Source of the DNA: Paraphysoderma sedebokerense
Taxonomy: Eukaryota; Blastocladiomycota; Physodermatomycetes; Physodermatales; Physodermataceae
NCBI GenBank assembly: GCA_025602915.1
Contig: JAHLJZ010000076.1
Location: 48,240-112,239 of the forward strand
Direction: 5' to 3'
Length of the DNA stretch: 64,000 nt
The notes beneath the pieces were generated by a model. That model searched no databases, was not told the origin of the DNA, and saw only the letters and a list, made by a program, of their open reading frames with translations. A program made the translations under genes and the position numbers. Within the stretch, counting starts at the first letter, position 1; each line of letters begins with the position of its first letter. Positions 58,032-64,000 of the stretch are shown here, piece after piece.

Positions 58032-59829
58032 ATGACCAAACTTCTCATTGTAACCTCTCTTGCATTATGTGCATTAGTACATTCAGTTCCACTCGATTCA
58101 ACAGAATATATTGTTCAGTTGAAGAAGGATGTGGGCCCAGCAACCTGTATGTTCTGTCTTTCACTAGAGTTTTTCCATCACGCGATCAGATCACAATCTA
58201 AATTCTTCGGTATATGATTATAGACGCAAACCACGCTCAAATCATTGGTGGTGACTTCTCGGCAATGGGATCCCGCAAAGCTATATCCCGCAAATTCAAG
58301 ATCGGCAATAGTTTCAAGGGATACTCTACCCGTCTGTCACAGAAACAAGTTCAGCAACTTAAAAGTTTACCAGATGTTTTACGCATTGTGCCGAACTTGG
58401 AGGTCAGATTATTCGACATAATCGACAATGTTCTTACTCAAAAGGAACAAGCTGTTGAAGACTCTGATATGTGGGGATTGGATAGAATCAATGCCAAAAA
58501 GGGTCTTGATAAAAAGTATACTTGGACTGTCGATGGTTCCGGCGTTGATTGCTATGTTGTTGACACTGGAATCATGTCCACACATAATGAGTTCAAAGGC
58601 AGGGTAATTCAAGGAGGTACGTTCTATAAATGAATCTATTTTCTAGATTTTAGATTTGACCTTTCTATTAAATTTGCATTAGCATCCTTCATTGAGAATG
58701 AAGATACCGATTTGCACGGACACGGTAAGTGACTGCTGTTCCGGAGTCGCGGAATGATCTAGGAAATTTAACAGCACTTTTTAGGCTCCCATGTGGCCGG
58801 TATTATAGCCGGAGAAACTTACGGTGTGGCAAAAAATTGTACTCTTGTGCCCGTAAAAGTCGTTAGCAATTCAGGGGGAGGTTCTCTTGAGACAATTTTG
58901 GCCGGTCTCAGTTGGCTTTCTGAATCTGCGAAGCAAAGAAAAAAACCTTCGGTAGTAAATATGAGTTTAGGGACTCCTAAAGTGTATTATTTCATTTATT
59001 TCCTCTTCAAAGCCATTCTTGACTTACGGCATCCCATTTCCCTTTTCATATCAGGAAATGGCCATCGATGACGCAGTAAAGGCTCTTGGTAATTATCAAT
59101 GTATTAAAAAACCAACAATCCCGACAGTTTCGAGTACTAATTCATGTGTATATAGTCGATCAAGGAATTGTCGTAGTTGCCGCTGCGGGGAACGACGGCT
59201 CAGACGCCTGCGGACTGAGTCCGGCTTCAGAACCGAGTGTGAGTCTTCGCTACATTAAAACCCATTCAACAACTCAGTTGATGGTTATTGTCTTTTCAGT
59301 TTACTACCTGAATTAAACTTCGTTTGTTTACATCTATATCCAGGTCATCACAGTGGGCTCTACGAATAAGGAAGATTCTGTTTCATATTTCTCAAATCAG
59401 GGCGGCTGCTTGGATGTGCTCGCACCCGGCGAGGACATAAAATCCGCTATCGTCACCACCCCGAATGCATCTGAGATTATGTCTGGCACCTCGTATGTTA
59501 CAATCGTATTTTCTCCTGTCTTTCATTCCTAAACTCATCATCAAATTGTTATTTCAGCATGGCTAGTCCTTTCGTAGCGGGTGTTGCAGCCCTTTATCTC
59601 TCTGCCAATCCATCCGGATCACCTGATACATTCGCAAAGATTCTAAGAAACACTGCTACGAAAGATGCTATTGAGGTTATTTTATCTTATTTAAGTTTTT
59701 ATCGGATGTATAGTTGTACTTCGTGCTAACGTTGATGTCTTGCAGCCGAGCTCTCTACACGAAAAATCACCAAATCTGCTTGTGTACAGCCCGCTGGACA
59801 ATAACGTCACCCCGTCTGCCAATAAATAG
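58032..59829 (+). CDS. Secreted subtilisin-like serine protease, copy B (proteinase K family)
   Basis: Intact gene of nine exons or so: 58032-58146, 58224-58616, 58683-58724, 58785 onward, then further exons to the stop at 59827-59829. Signal peptide MTKLLIVTSLALCALVHSVP; I9 inhibitor propeptide (STEYIVQLKKD … QKQVQQLKSLPDVLRIVPN); mature S8 domain starting near WGLDRINAKKGLDKKYTW. The catalytic triad is visible as VDCYVVDTGIMSTH (Asp), DLHGHG joined to SHVAGIIAG (His) and IMSGTSMASPFVAGVAAL (Ser); the oxyanion asparagine is in VVVAAAGNDGSDACG. It should be exported as a zymogen and self-process, digesting external protein. The C-terminus is short (NVTPSANK) with no anchor. Middle 1.1 kb equals copy A. 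Confidence 0.93.
58532..59637 (+). repeat. Identical block shared with copy A (second partner)
   Basis: Partner of 55919-57024 at an offset of 2613 bases. The block ends where copy A lacks one A in the GCAAAGATT run at 59634-59642. Confidence 0.85.
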
Positions 59830-60512
59830 TACGCATTTTATCATATTATGCTGAAGCGAAATTTACATGAACATGAATACATCCATATCTACCCAGATTT
59901 TATCTGTATGTTCTAATGTTTGGGAAATGTTGGAACAGTTACTGTCATATTTTGATACAAAATAAAACTATTATTAATATCTCCGTTGGCCGATGCAACT
60001 GATCAAACCGCAATTTCACTATGAAAATGTCCCTTCTGCAAAGACAGCAGTCGCGGGTTTGTTGTTAATCGCATTGATGAATGAAACTGAATCTCCCATC
60101 CTGAATATAACAAATTGAGGGGTATATTGTGGTAATGCGTAAATCTCTGGTCAACATCATATGTTATATTGGAATTCATATTGCCTCTTTAAATTTCTGT
60201 CGGCTTTCAATCAGTAATCGAAATGCCTGCAGCCATTGGCACGTAAAGTTTAATCTCCTTCACGGTTCATGACTTACGTGATTAACCGCGACGCTTGTGT
60301 CACCTGATGACAAGCGAGATGCAACGGAGTAGCATATCTTGTAGCTAATACACCCACACAGAAACTGATAATCGTAACAGAAACTGATTACCATTTAGTT
60401 ATCACGTGAAGTCACATTGCATCTGAGCATGCTTGATAAAAATGAATTGATTTTCGAATCGCGTGTTCGTTTATATGTTCCATTATGTATGCGTTTTGCA
60501 GTCATTACTCGT
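59830..60512. other. Spacer between subtilisin copies B and C
   Basis: The first 180 bases match the flank after copy A; the remainder (60010-60512) has no counterpart that I saw in the other spacers. No gene, RNA or hairpin recognised. Confidence 0.45.
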
Positions 60513-60649
60513 TGGCAGAGAAGTAAGCTCGCGAAGAACACGATACTTTACTGCCGCAAAAAGGAATGAAAGTCTTTCCAAAAGCCTGGCGACATTGGTC
60601 AACGGACTCCGGAGATGATACGTTCTAGCAGAAACTTTGAGGTATAAAG
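60513..60649 (+). promoter_or_regulatory. Shared protease promoter elements, copy C (diverged)
   Basis: The core CTCGCGAAGAACACGATA sits at 60528-60545, but the A-rich GCAAAAAG word that precedes it in the other copies follows it here (60555-60562). Element 2 is at 60587-60607 (TGGCGACATTGGTCAACGGA), and TATAAAG at 60643-60649, 67 bases before the ATG at 60716. Confidence 0.5.
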
Positions 60650-60715
60650 AGGCTATGGAATCAGAGACTGCTAACCTTATACCAGCATATCAAGCAAGAC
60701 TCAGAAAACTTTATC

Positions 60716-62488
60716 ATGTTTAGACTTTCCCTCATCACCGCTTTTGCATTATATGCCCTCGTGCAATCAGCTCCACTTGAGCCCACTGAATATATTGTTC
60801 AATTGAAGACAGATGCGAGCCTTGAGACATGTACGTTTCCTCAGAATTCTTGTGCAAGCAGCGTGCTCTCACAAAAACTCACGCGATCAATCATTTTAAA
60901 GTTGCCAACCGTCTTAACAACCTCAGCGGTGAATTTTCGATCATGAGCTTTACCGAAACGATAGCCCAACAATTCAAAATTGGCAACGCGTTCCAAGCTG
61001 CATACACAACCAAACTTTCTCCTCAACAAGTTGAGCAAATCAACGCCCTACCAGAGGTCGCAAGTATTGTACCAAACTTGGAATTCAGCGTATTTAATGA
61101 CATTCCGTCACAGAAGGAACAATTTATCGATGACTCGAATATGTGGGGATTAGATAGAGTCAACGCTAAGAAAGGTCTTGATCAAAAATACACTTGGACT
61201 GTTGACGGTTCCAACGTTGATTGCTATGTCGTTGACACGGGGATCATGGCCTCGCATCATGAGTTCGAAGGAAGAATCATACAAGGAGGTATGTTGCCGG
61301 TAAAAATATACCCCCTTGAATGAAAATTAATTTATATTATTACGTTTAGCATCTTTCATTCAAAATGAGGATACTGATTTACATGGACATGGTAAGTATT
61401 ACAAATTTAAATTATCTTGGCATATATTGACGCAAAGATAATTAAATCTTAGGTTCACATGTGGCCGCTATTATGGCTGGTGCATCCTACGGTGTTGCAA
61501 AGAACTGTAGCATTATCCCTGTTAAAATATTTAACCGCTTGGGCAGAGGTTCCTTCACGACAATTATAGCGGGACTCAGCTGGATTGCAGAATCTGTTAA
61601 ACAAAGAAAGAAACCCTCTGTCGTAAATATGAGTTTAGGTGGCCCAAAGGTAAGCTCATGTCCATAGTTAGATTTCTGCATTTGTTCATAACTTTTTTTT
61701 TAGACACAAACTTTGAACGACGCAGTCAAAGCTCTTGGTACGTGAAACTCCCGAGGTCTAACTTTATGCGATTGAAATACTCACCAGTCATTTTATAGTC
61801 GACCTGGGCATCGTCGTAGTAGTTGCCGCTGGCAATTCTAATTCCGATGCATGCGAATTTAGCCCAGCGTCAGAACCAAGCGTAGGTATTCCTTTCATGA
61901 GCGGTGGCAAATTATATAATATATAATTATGGTCACCCGAATTGAGTGCCACAATTAAAAAATACTGAGTGCTTTTTTAAATCCCTAAAATCTTAAAGGT
62001 AATCACCGTGGGGGCAACGAATAAGAGCGACATCCGTGCGAAATTTTCTAATTATGGCCAGTGTTTGGATGTATTTGCTCCGGGTGAGGACATCAAGTCT
62101 GCAGGTGTTTCAGATGCAAACGCATCTGCTATTATGTCTGGCACATCGTAAGTTGCGGCTACATATTCTTCAATGTTCCACTTGTATTGGAACCAACCTT
62201 TTTGATTTGCCTCTTAGTATGGCTACACCATTTGTTGCTGGAGTTGCAGCCCTGTATCTTTCAGCCAACCAATCCGGAACTGCGGCATCATTCGCAGAAG
62301 TTTTGAAGAAAACTGCAACGGCTGACGCTATTGAGGTAATAACCGTTCACTAACTGTTGTTGTATTATTCACTGACAACCTGTGTGCCATCTTAGCCGAG
62401 TTCCATCATGGCGAATTCACCCAATCTCTTGGTCTATAGCTTACTTGACTTTAATAGCTCTGAACCTATCAAGGAACAACATGATTGA
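60716..62488 (+). CDS. Secreted subtilisin-like serine protease, copy C
   Basis: An intact but more diverged paralogue with the same exon plan as copy B. Signal peptide MFRLSLITAFALYALVQSAP, propeptide (PTEYIVQLKTDASLET … SPQQVEQINALPEVASIVPN), and catalytic motifs VDCYVVDTGIMASHHEF (Asp), DLHGHG with SHVAAIMAGASYG (His), and IMSGTS joined to MATPFVAGVAALYLSANQSG (Ser). The oxyanion region reads IVVVVAAGNSNSDACEF. The C-terminus differs from copy B: LVYSLLDFNSSEPIKEQHD and the stop at 62486-62488. Some substrate-region positions vary (NRLGRGSF against SNSGGGSL in copy B), which could alter specificity. No anchor, so probably fully secreted. Confidence 0.92.
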
Positions 62489-63215
62489 ATACTCGAAGGC
62501 CAACTATTATATTAGCTGTAGACTGAAGGAACTTGATTTTACGATTTATCTGTTTACAAACAGTTCAAACTTCCCAACTTCTCCATAACTGAATATGTTG
62601 AAATGTATCTTAATTATTGACTAAAATCAAATAAACACGCGTTGATCGCGCTTTACATGAATTCGAAAAGAAAATAAACTGCAACGTTTATACGGTACCT
62701 TCTCCAACCATTAACCAGAATCTCCGACCGAGTGGAAGAAATGCGTCGCGGCATTAGTGATCAGGTTGGGCAGATCAAGTAGTTAGGCAGGAGTTTCATA
62801 CATTATATTCCGAATATTTACAAATTGTATGCGGCAGCTCTGGTGACTTTTCTAGACATAAACTGTTGATGACTCGGAGACGAATGTATATGACGTCACG
62901 ACTGATGGAGTTGCGCCCAAGTTAATCATATTCCTTGCAGCTCAGAGGATTAATGAATTTACCATCTCTCACCAACTTTTCCGCAGTTCCTCGTCAGGCG
63001 ATCGGGTGCGAAATCAGGGTTCAGTGTTCACAATGACAAGAAAGGACTTTGAATTAATATCAGGCAACCATAACAAACAAGTTGTGTCATTCATATATTC
63101 GCCGACCGTAATGTTAGAGCCATTCTGATTTTGCCTGTTTTGGTCTGAAATAATTGATTTCAGAATCGCTTATTTCGTCCCATGCGATATTGTGAGCCAC
63201 TGGTGGTCGTGCGCG
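62489..63215. other. Spacer between subtilisin copies C and D
   Basis: About 730 bases. AATAAA-like signals near 62628 and 62670. No gene or RNA recognised. Confidence 0.4.
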
Positions 63216-63366
63216 TATGGCAAAAAATGAAAAAAACGCGAAGAACACGATGAGTTCAGTGTCCCAAGAATATAAACCCCACTGAAGAGACTGGCGATCA
63301 CGGTCAACCGATGTATTTGCAATTCTGTTGACAAAGTTTGGCAGAATCAGTGATGTATATATAAAG
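63216..63366 (+). promoter_or_regulatory. Shared protease promoter elements, copy D
   Basis: Element 1 at 63216-63253 (GGCAAAAAATGAAAAAAACG, then CGAAGAACACGATGA), element 2 at 63292-63311 (TGGCGATCACGGTCAACCGA), TATAAAG at 63360-63366, 51 bases before the ATG at 63417. Order and spacing follow copies A and B. Confidence 0.6.
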
Positions 63367-63416
63367 ACACAGTATGGGAGCCCAATCTGTTATACACACA
63401 CCAGCGAAACCTCACT

Positions 63417-64000
63417 ATGCTTAAGCTTTCCCTCTTAACCACTCTTGCATTATGTGCATTGGTACATTCAGCTCCACTCGATTCAACAGAATATATTGTT
63501 CAGTTGAAAAAGGATGCCGGCCCAGCAACCTGTATGTTCTGTCTTTCACTACATATTATTGATCACACTGTCTTCTCAACAATCTAACTGTTTCTGTATA
63601 AAACTATAGATGCAAACCACGCTCAAATCATCAGTGGTGATTTCTCGGCTATGGGTTCCCGCAAAGCTATATCACGAAAATTCAAAATAGGCAGCGTTTT
63701 CAAAGGATATTCCACCCGTCTTTCTCAGAAACAATTTCAGCAACTTAAGAATCTGCCAGAAGTTTTGCGCATTGTGCCCAATTTGGAATACAGAAAATTC
63801 AACGATATTCCTTCAATCAAAGAGCAAGTTGTCAGCGATTCCGAAATGTGGGGATTAGACAGAATTAATGCTAAGAAGGGTCTCGATCAAAAATACACCT
63901 GGACAGCCGATGGCTCTAATGTGGATTGCTATATTGTTGACACTGGAATTATGGGCTCGCATACCGAATTCGAGGGCAGAGTGATCCAAGGAGGTTTGTG
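63417..64000 (+). CDS. Secreted subtilisin-like serine protease, copy D (5' part, cut by window end)
   Basis: Start at 63417: signal peptide MLKLSLLTTLALCALVHSAP, then the propeptide STEYIVQLKKDAGPAT, an intron to about 63609 and NHAQIISGDFSAMGSRKAIS. The mature domain begins SEMWGLDRINAKKGLDQKYT and includes the catalytic aspartate in VDCYIVDTGIMGSHTEFEG. The window ends just after the exon 2 donor, so the histidine and serine exons are not visible. Sequence is closer to copy B than to copy C. Nothing disrupts the visible frame. Confidence 0.9.

Overview
This window is intron-dense eukaryotic nuclear DNA from a fungus: short GT-AG introns of about 50-120 nt, many genes on both strands, moderate AT richness. 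Fungal-type genes include a Cch1-type calcium channel, an Ole1-type desaturase fused to cytochrome b5, a Dug1 dipeptidase, a Ctp1 citrate carrier and GPI-anchored wall proteins. A complete-looking IFT140 gene (a core part of the flagellar retrograde transport machinery) points to a zoosporic, flagellated fungus of chytrid type. Species cannot be named from the sequence alone.

Layout. 1-425: 3' end of a Met/Gly-rich protein. 0.9-10.2 kb (minus strand): IFT140, a MAPEG-family membrane protein, and a delta-9 desaturase with cytochrome b5. 11.3-13.2 kb (plus): GAPDH with ten exons, two of them micro-exons. 15.0-18.5 kb (plus): class C GPCR whose ectodomain looks like a bacterial sugar-binding protein. 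18.9-25.0 kb (plus): a TOM20-SET fusion, a MEA1 homologue split over several exons, and a Dug1-like M20 dipeptidase. 25.4-30.8 kb (minus): the four-domain calcium channel. 31.3-34.8 kb (minus): a degenerate GPI-anchored polysaccharide deacetylase and a crotonase-fold enzyme. 35.6-37.7 kb (plus): a type II membrane protein of LEA/DUF3712 type. 37.9-47.7 kb (minus): citrate carrier, FBXO21-like F-box protein, GPI-anchored tyrosinase, a Kre9/Knh1-like secreted protein and a NIPA-type magnesium transporter. 48.7-54.4 kb (plus): an MFSD6-like transporter, an orphan protein and a rhodopsin-like (class A) GPCR.

55.2-64.0 kb is an accessory region: a tandem array of four secreted proteinase K-like subtilisins on the plus strand. 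The first copy is a pseudogene (stop at codon 3 and a C-terminal frameshift), yet about 1.1 kb of its middle, introns included, reads as identical to copy two, which suggests recent gene conversion or duplication. All four copies carry a shared upstream element (CGCG-AACACGAT core plus a TGGCGA-GGTCAA block) and a TATAAAG box, so the family is probably co-regulated.

The housekeeping genes do not form operons. Themes that recur are sensing and signalling (two unrelated 7TM receptors and a calcium channel) and secreted or wall-attached proteins (deacetylase, tyrosinase, Kre9-like protein, subtilisins), consistent with an osmotrophic zoosporic fungus that meets its substrate through motile cells.
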